From JAKACA01 sp049510975 (lineage in GTDB: Bacteria > Actinomycetota > Acidimicrobiia > Acidimicrobiales > Bog-793): 64,000 nt of DNA. The notes beneath the pieces were generated by a model. The model had not been told where the DNA came from, did no database searches, and saw nothing but the letters and a program-made list of their open reading frames with translations. Where the stretch lies: positions 5,268-69,267 of the forward strand of contig JBEKYM010000016.1 in assembly GCA_049510975.1 (NCBI GenBank). The letters run 5' to 3'. Position 1 is the stretch's first letter, and every line of letters begins with the position of its first letter. Shown here piece by piece: positions 1-7,328 of this stretch. A program made the position numbers and the translations under genes.

Positions 1-535
1 CGGAGAGGTAGCGCCCTTCGGCGATCTTGATCGGGTCGACTTCGCCGATGACATCGGCGATGGAGGTGTCCGGAGTGGCCAGCTTCTCGCCGTAACGCTG
101 GGAGCGGTGCACCCAGGTGACGGGGGTGTCGTCGCCCTGGGCGGCGACGAGCTCGCGGGCATAGTGCGAGACCGGCGCATACGGGTCGTCGTGGATCTCC
201 GAGCCCTCCACGACCGGCAGCCACTCGTCGAGCAGCTCGACGAGTGCGCGGATCATGCGGCTCTTGGCCTGACCGCGCTCGCCGAGGATGATGACATCGT
301 GCCCGGCGATGATGGCGTTCTCGAGCGCAGGTAAGACGTCATCGTCGTAGCCGAGCACGCCGTCGACGACGGGCCGCCCTTCGGCGATGCGTGCAAGCAG
401 GTTGCGGCGCATCTCCCGCTTGACCGGTTCCGATCGGTATCCGGAGGCTTTGAGCTCGCCCAGAGTGGAGGCGCTCGGTGGTCCGCTCGAGTCGTGATCG
501 GCCGGAGCGTGCGGGAGATGGGAAGCATCAGACAT
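1..535 (-). CDS. MoxR/magnesium-chelatase-like AAA+ ATPase (partial)
   Basis: The left edge cuts this gene; 178 N-terminal codons are visible from an ATG at 533-535. After a short polar leader, the segment GERGQAKSR (residues 85-93) is a Walker A loop of the form used by the MoxR and BchI/ChlI branch of AAA+ ATPases. Members of this branch work with a VWA-domain protein to remodel or insert cofactors into target proteins. The VWA protein encoded divergently at 1709-3766 is the obvious partner. The Walker B and sensor motifs lie outside the window. The gene is 53 bp downstream of the dehydratase gene on the same strand, so the two could be co-transcribed. The family call is firm; the client is unknown. 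Confidence 0.85.
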   Translation of the reverse strand, partial: MSDASHLPHAPADHDSSGPPSASTLGELKASGYRSEPVKREMRRNLLARIAEGRPVVDGVLGYDDDVLPALENAIIAGHDVIILGERGQAKSRMIRALVELLDEWLPVVEGSEIHDDPYAPVSHYARELVAAQGDDTPVTWVHRSQRYGEKLATPDTSIADVIGEVDPIKIAEGRYLS

Positions 536-588
536 GGCTCAGGAAGCCTACTGAGAACCGCGGCCGGTTGGTTCTCCTGGCGTGACGC

Positions 589-1548
589 TCACGCGTTCAG
601 GTAGCTGGCGAAGGTGCTGGCGTCGATGTTCGCCCCGCACACCACGAGCCCGACCTTGGCTCCGTCGAGGCGCGCCCGCAGCGGGTACCTCAATGCTGCC
701 AACGCCGCCGCTCCGGCCGGCTCGGTGACGAGCTTGGCCGCAGCGAACATCTCCCGCATCGCTTCGAAGATCTGGGCGTCGCTCACGAGGACGACGTCAT
801 CGACGAAGCGTTGGTTCAACGCCAGCGAGTACGGCTCACAACGTGGGGCCCCGAGCGAATCGGCAACAGTGTTCACCGCATCGATCGATTCGGGTTTTCC
901 CGAGGCGATGCTGCGGCTCAGGCTGTCGGCGCCCTCGGGTTCGACGGCAAAGACTTGCGTCAGCGGACTCATCTGCTTGAAGGCGCAGCCGACCCCGGCG
1001 GACAAGCCTCCGCCGCCGGCGGCGACGATGACCGCATCGAGCGTCACGCCGAGCGCCGCAGTCTGCTCCACGAACTCCATGCCGACCGATGCCGTCCCCA
1101 GTGCCGTCTTCGGGCCTTCGAAGGGATGCACGAAGGTTCGGCCCTCTGCGGCGGCGATCTCATCGGCCCGGTCGAAGGCGCGATGAACGTTGTCGACGAG
1201 CTCGATCTCACCGCCGTAGTCCCGGCACAGCTGGACGCGAAAGGCGTTGGCGTTCTCTGGCATGACGACCTTGGCGCTCGAGCCGAGAATCCGCGCCGAG
1301 TAGGCGAGGGAGATGGCGTGGTTCCCGGCCGACACTCCCGTCACCCCGCGCCGCAGTGCCGCAGTGTCCAGGTCGAGCATGACCGACAGGGCGCCCCGCG
1401 GCTTGAAGCTGCCCGTGCGCTGGAACAGCTCTTCCTTCAGCCAGATTTCGCCGGCGTCATGCTGGGCTGGGCTCGGCTGCATCAACCGGACGGGCGTCGT
1501 CTCCACAAAGTCGCCAAGGCGCAGCCGGTTCGCTCGAATCGCCTCCAC
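589..1548 (-). CDS. PLP-dependent threonine/serine dehydratase-like enzyme
   Basis: This is a fold-type II PLP enzyme of the threonine/serine dehydratase group, which deaminates hydroxy-amino acids to 2-oxo acids in the cytoplasm. The Schiff-base lysine sits in SFKPRGA (K49 from the chosen start) and the phosphate-binding loop is GGGGLSAG. There is no C-terminal ACT domain, so it resembles the short catabolic or racemase-like members rather than allosteric IlvA. The frame stays open to 1656, but those extra 36 residues are Ser/Gly-rich and low complexity. The GTG at 1546-1548, preceded by GAGG, gives the usual length of about 320 residues. It lies between the MoxR ATPase gene and the divergent VWA gene. 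Serine racemase or a related lyase cannot be excluded. Confidence 0.85.
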   Translation of the reverse strand: MEAIRANRLRLGDFVETTPVRLMQPSPAQHDAGEIWLKEELFQRTGSFKPRGALSVMLDLDTAALRRGVTGVSAGNHAISLAYSARILGSSAKVVMPENANAFRVQLCRDYGGEIELVDNVHRAFDRADEIAAAEGRTFVHPFEGPKTALGTASVGMEFVEQTAALGVTLDAVIVAAGGGGLSAGVGCAFKQMSPLTQVFAVEPEGADSLSRSIASGKPESIDAVNTVADSLGAPRCEPYSLALNQRFVDDVVLVSDAQIFEAMREMFAAAKLVTEPAGAAALAALRYPLRARLDGAKVGLVVCGANIDASTFASYLNA

Positions 1549-1708
1549 GCTCGGCGCCTCGACGGCGGAGGAAGCGCCGAGACTCCTGCCGCTGCCACCG
1601 TCGCCGTTCACGGACGAGACGCTACCGCCGGGCTGCGATCCCGAAGAAGCAGCCACTCGTTTCGAGGACCCGCCCGCCTCGCCGGCCGCCGGTTCCTACA
1701 CTTGGGCT

Positions 1709-3766
1709 GTGGCCCGCGCCTCCTACTCGCGTTGGGACGGAACCCAGCAGGGTTTCGATCTCGATGCCGATGCCATCCTGGCCGAGATCAACGACGACGT
1801 CATGTACCACGGCGACGTCGGGGCGGCCCTCCGGCGCATGATGCAGCAGGGGTTCTCCGATCGGGACGGCAAACGCATCGCCGGCTTGCGGGAGCTGCTG
1901 GAACGGCTGCGCGAGCGACGCCGTGAGGAGCGTGAGCAGTACGACCTCGGGGGCGTGTACTCCGAGATCGCCGCCGAGCTCGACGAAATCGTCGATCTGG
2001 AGCGCGACGCCCTCGACGAGCTCGAAGCCGAAGGCCGGGAGTCCGGTGACACTCGGCGCCAGGAGGTGACCGACGAGGTCGTGGCGGAGCGGCGGAGCGA
2101 GCTCGGCCTGCTCCCCGACGATCTCGCCGGCAAGATGCGGGCGCTCTCGGGTTACGAGTTCGCCTCGAGCGAGGCACGGGAGAAGTTCGAGGAGCTGACC
2201 GAGCGCCTGAAGCAGGAAGTCGTTCAGTCCTACCTCGACCAGGCCGCCGGCGCCGTGGCGGGCATGGGTCCGGAGGAGCGGGACCGCCTGCGGCAGGCCC
2301 TCGATCGCCTGAACACCATGCTCGAGCAGAAAGAGGCCGGCGAGGAGCTCGATCCGAGCTTCCAGCAGTTCATGGACGAGTTCGGCGACTTCTTCCCGGG
2401 CGACCCTCAGAACCTCGACGAGCTGCTCGAACAGCTCGCACAGCGCATGGCGGCCACCTCCGCCATGCTGGCGTCGATGACGGCCGGGCAGCGCCAGCAG
2501 CTGCAGGCGCTCATGGACGACCTCCTCGGCGACATGGACCTGTCCTGGCAGATGAACCGCCTCGCCGGCAACCTTCGATCGATGTTCCCAGATGCTGCCT
2601 GGGACCGCCGCGTGTCGTTCTCGGGGGCGGACGCCCCGGGACTGGCGGAGGCGTCGGATCTCTTCTCGAGACTCGCCGATCTCGATCAGTTGGAACAACT
2701 GCTCTCGGGGGCCCCTCAACCGGGCGCCCTCGCCGAGGTCGACCTCGAGCGCGCTCGCCAGCTCCTCGGCAACGACTCCGCCGCCTCGCTCGCCGAGCTC
2801 GCCAAGCTGTCGAAACGGCTAGAGGACGCCGGCCTCGTCGAGAACCACGAGGGTCGCCTCGAACTGACCCCGCGAGGCTTGCGCCACATCGGCCAGCGTG
2901 CTTTGCGAGAGCTGTTCTCGCGCCTGTCGAAGGACCGGCTCGGAGGTCACGAGCTCACTTTGCAAGGAACCGGACACGAGCGGGCCGACCAGACGAAGCC
3001 CTACGAGTTCGGGGATCCGTTCAACTTGCACATCGAGCGGACCGTCCGCAACGCACTGCGGCGCCAGGCGGGCGCGCTCGATGAGCCCGTCGCCGGCTCG
3101 TCGGCGCGTGCCGGCGTGAGCTTTCCTGTCCGGCTCCAGCCGGACGACTTCGAGATCGAGCAGACCGAGCACCTCACGAGCTGCGCCACGGTGCTGCTGC
3201 TCGACCTCTCGCTCTCGATGCCGATGCGGGACAACTTCCTCGCCGCCAAGAAAGTCGCCATCGCGCTCCACGCCCTCATCTCCATGCAATTCCCGCGGGA
3301 CTACCTCGGGATGGTGGGTTTCTCCGAGATCGCCCGGGAGATCCGAGCCTCGGAGCTACCCGAGGTCTCCTGGGACTTCGTGTACGGCACGAACATGCAG
3401 CACGCCCTCATCCTTGCCCGGCGGATGCTGGCGAGCCATCCGGGCACGAAGCAGATCGTGATGATCACCGACGGCGAGCCGACGGCTCACTTGATGGAGG
3501 ATGGCGAAGTCTTCTTCAACTACCCGCCCGTCCGGGCCACCGTGGACGCCACCTTGTCGGAAGTGCTGCGGTGCACGCGCGAAGGCATCAGGTTGAACAC
3601 CTTTGCGTTGGACGCCACGGGGCACCTTCGGGAGTTCGTCGAGAAGATCACTCAGCTGAACGGCGGCCGGGCGTTCTTCACGACGCCGGAGACGCTCGGC
3701 GACTACGTCCTGGTCGACTTCATCGAGCACCGCCGGGCGATGGGACGCTTCGGGCGCTCCGCCTGA
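1709..3766 (+). CDS. VWA-domain protein, partner of MoxR-type ATPase
   Basis: The 685-residue protein starts at GTG 1709. The frame is open far upstream, but that part is antisense to the dehydratase gene. The N-terminal two-thirds is charged and helical, with long Glu/Arg-rich stretches that are probably coiled coil. A C-terminal von Willebrand factor A domain begins near residue 490. Its metal-ion-dependent adhesion site reads DLSLS, and a later ITDGEPT segment is typical of the magnesium-chelatase subunit D/CoxE-like branch. Such proteins pair with MoxR or BchI-like ATPases as chaperone or insertase complexes. The partial ATPase at 1-535 fits this role. No signal peptide is seen, so it should be cytoplasmic. 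Confidence 0.85.
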   Translation: MARASYSRWDGTQQGFDLDADAILAEINDDVMYHGDVGAALRRMMQQGFSDRDGKRIAGLRELLERLRERRREEREQYDLGGVYSEIAAELDEIVDLERDALDELEAEGRESGDTRRQEVTDEVVAERRSELGLLPDDLAGKMRALSGYEFASSEAREKFEELTERLKQEVVQSYLDQAAGAVAGMGPEERDRLRQALDRLNTMLEQKEAGEELDPSFQQFMDEFGDFFPGDPQNLDELLEQLAQRMAATSAMLASMTAGQRQQLQALMDDLLGDMDLSWQMNRLAGNLRSMFPDAAWDRRVSFSGADAPGLAEASDLFSRLADLDQLEQLLSGAPQPGALAEVDLERARQLLGNDSAASLAELAKLSKRLEDAGLVENHEGRLELTPRGLRHIGQRALRELFSRLSKDRLGGHELTLQGTGHERADQTKPYEFGDPFNLHIERTVRNALRRQAGALDEPVAGSSARAGVSFPVRLQPDDFEIEQTEHLTSCATVLLLDLSLSMPMRDNFLAAKKVAIALHALISMQFPRDYLGMVGFSEIAREIRASELPEVSWDFVYGTNMQHALILARRMLASHPGTKQIVMITDGEPTAHLMEDGEVFFNYPPVRATVDATLSEVLRCTREGIRLNTFALDATGHLREFVEKITQLNGGRAFFTTPETLGDYVLVDFIEHRRAMGRFGRSA

Positions 3767-3832
3767 GGTCGTTCCGGCGCCGCCGGCGGCGTCAGTAGGC
3801 ACCCAGCACCCGCCGGCACCGGCACCCGCCGG

Positions 3833-3886
3833 CAACCTTGATAGTGACTTTGAGACGTATTTGTCCGTAAACCACTATCAAGGTTG
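3833..3886. repeat. 14-bp perfect inverted repeat with 26-nt spacer
   Basis: The left arm CAACCTTGATAGTG (3833-3846) is exactly complementary to the right arm at 3873-3886. The 26-nt centre is AT-richer than its surroundings. No T-run follows, so a standard intrinsic terminator is unlikely. It could be an operator, a REP-like element or a structured RNA between the VWA stop and whiB. Confidence 0.7.
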
Positions 3887-4029
3887 GAAGCGCCGCCCTC
3901 GAAGGGCCACCCCCGCCACCCCGCAGCTGGACTCCCGACCGCCACAGAACCTCCTGACCCGGTCGCCGGCAGCCCGTCATCAGATTTCCGCTTGCATCTC
4001 GGCGCTCGGCGGTACACAATGACTACAGG

Positions 4030-4043
4030 CGTGTAACTACACG
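4030..4043. promoter_or_regulatory. Palindrome upstream of whiB
   Basis: CGTGTA-AC-TACACG is a perfect 6-bp inverted repeat 28 bp before the whiB start codon, in the region where a promoter is expected. Operator function is inferred from position and symmetry only. Confidence 0.35.
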
Positions 4044-4071
4044 TCTGCGAGTCACCATGTAAGGGGAGGGG

Positions 4072-4350
4072 ATGCCGGTGGCCTTCCAGTCGATGATTCT
4101 CGAGGGTCCTGACCGATCCTGGCAGGGACGCGCCAACTGCATGGGCGTCGATCCTGACTTGTTCTTCCCCGAGCGGGGCGCTTCCACGCGAGAGGCCAAA
4201 GAGGTCTGCCGCGGGTGCGTCGTGCGGGAGGACTGCCTCGACTACGCCATCGCGAACGGGGAGAAGTTCGGCATCTGGGGCGGCATGAGCGAGCGTGAGC
4301 GCCGGCGGGTGCGCCGGGCGCGGGTGCTGGCCCAGCAAAGCGCTTCCTAA
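4072..4350 (+). CDS. WhiB-family iron-sulfur transcription factor
   Basis: The 92-residue protein has the four cysteines of the WhiB [4Fe-4S] cluster (C23, C46, C49, C55, the middle pair as CRGC), the turn GIWGG (67-71) and a basic C-terminal tail starting SERERRR that contacts DNA. WhiB proteins are restricted to actinobacteria and their phages; they act with the primary sigma factor in development, redox response or drug resistance. The start is supported by the purine-rich AAGGGGAGGGG directly upstream. Its stop overlaps the stop of the convergent formiminotransferase gene by 4 bp. The upstream palindrome may mediate its control. The WhiB subclass cannot be assigned safely by eye. Confidence 0.95.
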   Translation: MPVAFQSMILEGPDRSWQGRANCMGVDPDLFFPERGASTREAKEVCRGCVVREDCLDYAIANGEKFGIWGGMSERERRRVRRARVLAQQSAS

Positions 4351-5195
4351 GCCCGCTCTCCGGTCTGCCGGAGGCGCGCTTCGATGGTTGTCGACCGCGA
4401 GAGCTTGAGTTCAGCCCAACGATCTTCCGGCGCGCGCTCGAGGACGCCCAAGGGAAGGAGTCCGACCAGTTCGGCTCGGACCACCCGAGCCCGGTCGGCG
4501 ACGAGGTCGTAAGCCTCGGTTGGACCGGCGTCGAACGGTGTGACCAGGTTGAACGAGACCTGGCTCGTGCTGTCACCGAGGTCGAGGCCGAGAACCCGTA
4601 GCGACGCCGAACGGATCTCGGCGGCGATGGCCCGCGCACGTTCGACGCTCGCGTCGATCACGACGTTGTAGGCGACAAGGACGGGCCGAGCGCCGACGCA
4701 GCAGGCCCCGGCGCTGACGTGTGGCTCCCGAGGTCCGGCGGTCGGGTCGAGGTCACGAAATGCCCGCCGGCGCACCTCTGGCAGGGTGCGCTCGGGGCCG
4801 TAGGCAAAGCAGGGCACCCCGAGCGCCGCCAACCATGTCACGAAGCGGTCGCGGGCTGCGATCGCCTCGTCGAGCGCATGCGGGCCGACGGGCGGGACGA
4901 GCGGGCCGCCAGCCACGGGGGGGCCGAGGGGAACAAAGGGCACGACGTCGACGACCCCCAATCGGGGATGCACACCCTGGTGCGATCGGATGTCGAGCCG
5001 CTCGACGGCTACAGCGGCAAGTGCTCGCACGGCGGCCTCGAGGATCGCTGTATCGCCATCGACCATCGTGAAGACGGAACGGTTGTGTACGGCGTCGGAA
5101 TGGACGTCGACACAAGATGGCCCGGCAGCCTGCTTCAGGGCATCGAGAACGGCGGCGTCACGACCTTCGCTGAGGTTGACGACACACTCGAGCAT
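4347..5195 (-). CDS. Glutamate formiminotransferase-like protein
   Basis: The 282-residue protein matches the stand-alone formiminotransferase domains of FTCD, which move a formimino group from formiminoglutamate to tetrahydrofolate in histidine breakdown. It opens with LECVVNLSEGRD, the family signature, and contains SHQGVHPRLG followed by VDVVPFVPLG, where the conserved catalytic His and substrate-binding residues lie. A shorter C-terminal subdomain follows from about residue 180. No cyclodeaminase domain is attached and no other histidine-degradation gene is nearby, so the physiological folate substrate is uncertain. It lies 82 bp downstream of the second whiB on the same strand and may be co-transcribed with it. 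Confidence 0.85.
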   Translation of the reverse strand: MLECVVNLSEGRDAAVLDALKQAAGPSCVDVHSDAVHNRSVFTMVDGDTAILEAAVRALAAVAVERLDIRSHQGVHPRLGVVDVVPFVPLGPPVAGGPLVPPVGPHALDEAIAARDRFVTWLAALGVPCFAYGPERTLPEVRRRAFRDLDPTAGPREPHVSAGACCVGARPVLVAYNVVIDASVERARAIAAEIRSASLRVLGLDLGDSTSQVSFNLVTPFDAGPTEAYDLVADRARVVRAELVGLLPLGVLERAPEDRWAELKLSRSTTIEARLRQTGERA

Positions 5196-5277
5196 CGGGA
5201 GATGATCATGCCCGAGATCAGGGCCGATCGCCCCTACTGGCGCGGGCTCACCAGGGCGGGCCCGCCGGATCAGCGAC

Positions 5278-5520
5278 TCAGGTGGACGCCGAAGCAGCGA
5301 GCCGACGGCGACGGGCGATGCGCCTACGTTCCCGTTCGGACGTGCCGCCCCATACGCCGTGGTCGATGTGATTGGCCATGGCGTACTCGAGGCAGGGTGA
5401 CTTCACCGGGCAGTCGGCGCAGATCCGTCGCGCAACCTCTACGCCAACCCCGTCACTGGGGAAGAAGAGGTCGGGCGGCTGATCCTTGCATTTGCCTCGC
5501 CCCATCCATGAAGTATCCAT
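5278..5520 (-). CDS. WhiB-family iron-sulfur transcription factor (second copy)
   Basis: From the ATG at 5518-5520 this is an 80-residue WhiB protein beginning MDTSW. The cluster cysteines are C11, C34, C37 and C43 (CADC in the middle), followed by GVWGG (55-59) and the basic SERERRR tail. The frame continues upstream for 60 residues, but that part is Arg/Pro-rich and unlike any WhiB N-terminus. There is no good ribosome-binding site before the chosen ATG; TAACAAT lies 8 nt upstream and may be part of a -10 box for a leaderless mRNA. Compact size and the short N-terminus resemble WhiB1/WhmE-like members. The two whiB copies differ clearly in sequence, so they are not a recent duplication. Confidence 0.92.
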   Translation of the reverse strand: MDTSWMGRGKCKDQPPDLFFPSDGVGVEVARRICADCPVKSPCLEYAMANHIDHGVWGGTSERERRRIARRRRLAASAST

Positions 5521-5678
5521 CGGGACAATTGTTACCCGGTTGCAACATGAATGCACGCGCGCGAGGGGGTTTTCTTCCTTCAGATTTGCTGAGAGTTTCT
5601 CACCTCGAGGTCGTCTCGCAGGGTGCTCATCCACCCGTCGAGGAGGCCCCTCCCGCCCAGTGCACCGACCTCGCCCAG

Positions 5679-5684
5679 TACACT
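5679..5684 (+). promoter_or_regulatory. -10 box (leaderless) for the 99-residue protein gene
   Basis: TACACT ends 8 nt before the ATG at 5693, so transcription should begin at or next to the start codon. No ribosome-binding site is present in the gap, which fits a leaderless mRNA. Confidence 0.5.
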
Positions 5685-5692
5685 CCCGCTCG

Positions 5693-5992
5693 ATGACCAT
5701 GAGCGCCGCCCCTGAACCCGAACAAGCCCCGGAACCGCCCCGCGGTCATGTCCGCATGGTGTACCTCGGCCCCGTGGCGCCTCACTGGGAGGTCGAGTCC
5801 GAATTCGGCGACCGGAGCCTGATCGAGGAGTTCCGCCAGCGTGCCCTCGCCCGGTTGGTTCTCCTGCCCCCGCACGACCCGCAGTTTCGGCGCAACCGGG
5901 AGCGCATCGTCCGCGACGCCGAGCGGGAGAACATCATCTTGGAGTGGGACCTCGGTGTGCCCGAGGAAGAAGAGGCAGTGCCCGCCAGCTGA
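5693..5992 (+). CDS. Small acidic actinobacterial protein of unknown function
   Basis: I do not recognise a named family. The 99-residue protein starts at ATG 5693, 8 nt after a TACACT -10 box. It has a Pro/Glu-rich leader of about 20 residues, then a compact segment beginning GHVRMVYLGPVAPHWEV, in which alternating hydrophobic residues suggest a short beta-sheet, then a charged helix with RRNRERI and an acidic tail. Codon use is that of a real gene, with strong G/C at third positions. No signal peptide or membrane segment is present. It stands alone between the second whiB (divergent) and the zincin-like gene (convergent). Confidence 0.7.
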   Translation: MTMSAAPEPEQAPEPPRGHVRMVYLGPVAPHWEVESEFGDRSLIEEFRQRALARLVLLPPHDPQFRRNRERIVRDAERENIILEWDLGVPEEEEAVPAS

Positions 5993-6047
5993 TCGTGCGA
6001 AACCGGCAGGTGCGGCCCAACAGCGCCGCCTCAGCCCCGCCTCAGCC

Positions 6048-7301
6048 TCAGTCGTCGGTCGGGAGATCGAGGCGTGCGAGCCACAAGCCGGGCGCGTCCA
6101 CCTCCGAGGAGGTGGGAAGGTTGGCAGCGTCCGCCCACATCTTGGCGAGCTGGAGCTCGCCCGACCGGTCGAGCACTCCCGTCACGAAACGGGCGCCCCG
6201 GTCGATCTGAGCCTGATCCAGCCTCAGGCCGAAGAGCGTCTCGGCGACCTTCTCCCCGTTGCCGCGGCTGACTCGACGCCGGCGCATGGCTTCTCCGATC
6301 GGTGTCGTATTGCCGATCAGGCGGCCGGCGATGATTCCCGTGACGTACTCGGCATAGCCCGACACGGCCGCCGTCACCGCATCGAGATCGGCTCGTACCT
6401 GGTCGATGGCGTCGCTTCCGGGGCTGGGTGGCAAAGCCGACGGGTCGCCGAGCATCTGTGCGAATGCCGCCATGTCGGTCGGGTCTGCCTGCTGGAGCAG
6501 CTGGCCGAGCGCATCGGCGTCAGGGCGGACGCGCTGGGCGTGCTCGATCACGAGGCTGGCGATCCGATCGGCGACGGCGGGCCGCGACAACGCCGTGTGG
6601 TACGCCATCTCGTGCACGCACAGCCACAGCCGTAGGTCGTCGAGCGGCAGGCTCCAGTCGTCTGCGGCGCTGGCGAGGTTGGCGCTGACGACGAAGAGCT
6701 CGTCACTTGGCGACGGCGCCAGCGGGACGTCGTATTGGCCAAGGGCGCGCTCGGAGAGGTGGCCGGCGACCGACCCAACCTGCCAAGCCGTCATCGCCGG
6801 AAACATCGCAGCCGCCCACTGACCGAGCAGCGCCCCCATCTCGTCGTCCGCCTCGGCGCCGAGGTCGCCGAGGCCGGCGGGGAACTGCTCGGCGCCTTCG
6901 ACCCCGCCGAGGTCGCCGCCGGCGCCTGCGCTCGCAGTGTCGTCCTCGTCGGGAGCCAGCACTGCCGCCAGCCGGTCGAGAACCGGGCGCCACACCTCGA
7001 GGATCCGCCGGGCCCACTCCACGCGGCCGACGGGGACGACGCGGACGGCTCCTCCCGAGGGCGAGATGGGCATGCCCGTCACTTCGGCCACGTGCAGCTC
7101 CGCGATGGTGCACAGCTCCTCGAACCGGATTCGCTCGATCGGGTCCGGGTTGGCATCCGGGGCGCCGCCTGATGCGATCTGTGCGGCCAGCTGATGGGCG
7201 AGCTGCCACTGCAGTCCGGTGCCCGTCGGCATCATGCGGACGAGATCGCCGAGCATGCTCCGCAAGAAGTCACCGCCACCGAAGAACGGCGTATCGCTCA
7301 C
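6048..7301 (-). CDS. Zincin-like DUF2342-type protein with altered HExxH
   Basis: The 417-residue protein resembles the actinobacterial DUF2342/zincin-like hydrolase family (the type represented by Rv3195 next to Rv3194c and Rv3193c in M. tuberculosis). The N-terminus is Gly/Phe-rich, followed by a helical body. The place where the family shows its metal motif reads LCVHEMAYHTAL: a His and a Glu are present, but the second His of HExxH is Tyr, with a His one position later. Metal binding or peptidase activity is therefore doubtful. The start is GTG 7301, 7 nt after TAGCAT (7309-7314), consistent with leaderless transcription. The PDZ/S16 protease and UPF0182 genes nearby repeat the mycobacterial neighbourhood. 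Cytoplasmic location is likely, since no signal peptide is seen. Confidence 0.75.
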   Translation of the reverse strand: MSDTPFFGGGDFLRSMLGDLVRMMPTGTGLQWQLAHQLAAQIASGGAPDANPDPIERIRFEELCTIAELHVAEVTGMPISPSGGAVRVVPVGRVEWARRILEVWRPVLDRLAAVLAPDEDDTASAGAGGDLGGVEGAEQFPAGLGDLGAEADDEMGALLGQWAAAMFPAMTAWQVGSVAGHLSERALGQYDVPLAPSPSDELFVVSANLASAADDWSLPLDDLRLWLCVHEMAYHTALSRPAVADRIASLVIEHAQRVRPDADALGQLLQQADPTDMAAFAQMLGDPSALPPSPGSDAIDQVRADLDAVTAAVSGYAEYVTGIIAGRLIGNTTPIGEAMRRRRVSRGNGEKVAETLFGLRLDQAQIDRGARFVTGVLDRSGELQLAKMWADAANLPTSSEVDAPGLWLARLDLPTDD

Positions 7302-7308
7302 TTCGGAG

Positions 7309-7314
7309 ATGCTA
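7309..7314 (-). promoter_or_regulatory. -10 box (leaderless) for zincin-like gene
   Basis: On the minus strand TAGCAT lies 7 nt before GTG 7301, with no ribosome-binding site between. This matches the spacing seen upstream of several other genes here. Confidence 0.45.
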
Positions 7315-7328
7315 CGGGGTCGGGGCGA

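Larger units (their letters stand above)
3767..4071. other. Intergenic region with inverted repeats, upstream of whiB
   Basis: This 305-bp gap between the VWA gene and the first whiB holds no convincing gene. It begins with GC-rich CCGGC repeats, then contains an AT-richer element with 14-bp perfect inverted arms (3833-3846 and 3873-3886). Near the whiB start lies a 6-bp palindrome at 4030-4043. A ribosome-binding stretch, AAGGGGAGGGG, directly precedes the whiB ATG. The gap therefore probably holds the whiB promoter and its control sites. Confidence 0.6.

Noticed and set aside
3833..3886. Intrinsic terminator after the VWA gene.
   Set aside because: The 26-nt loop is long and no T-run follows the right arm.
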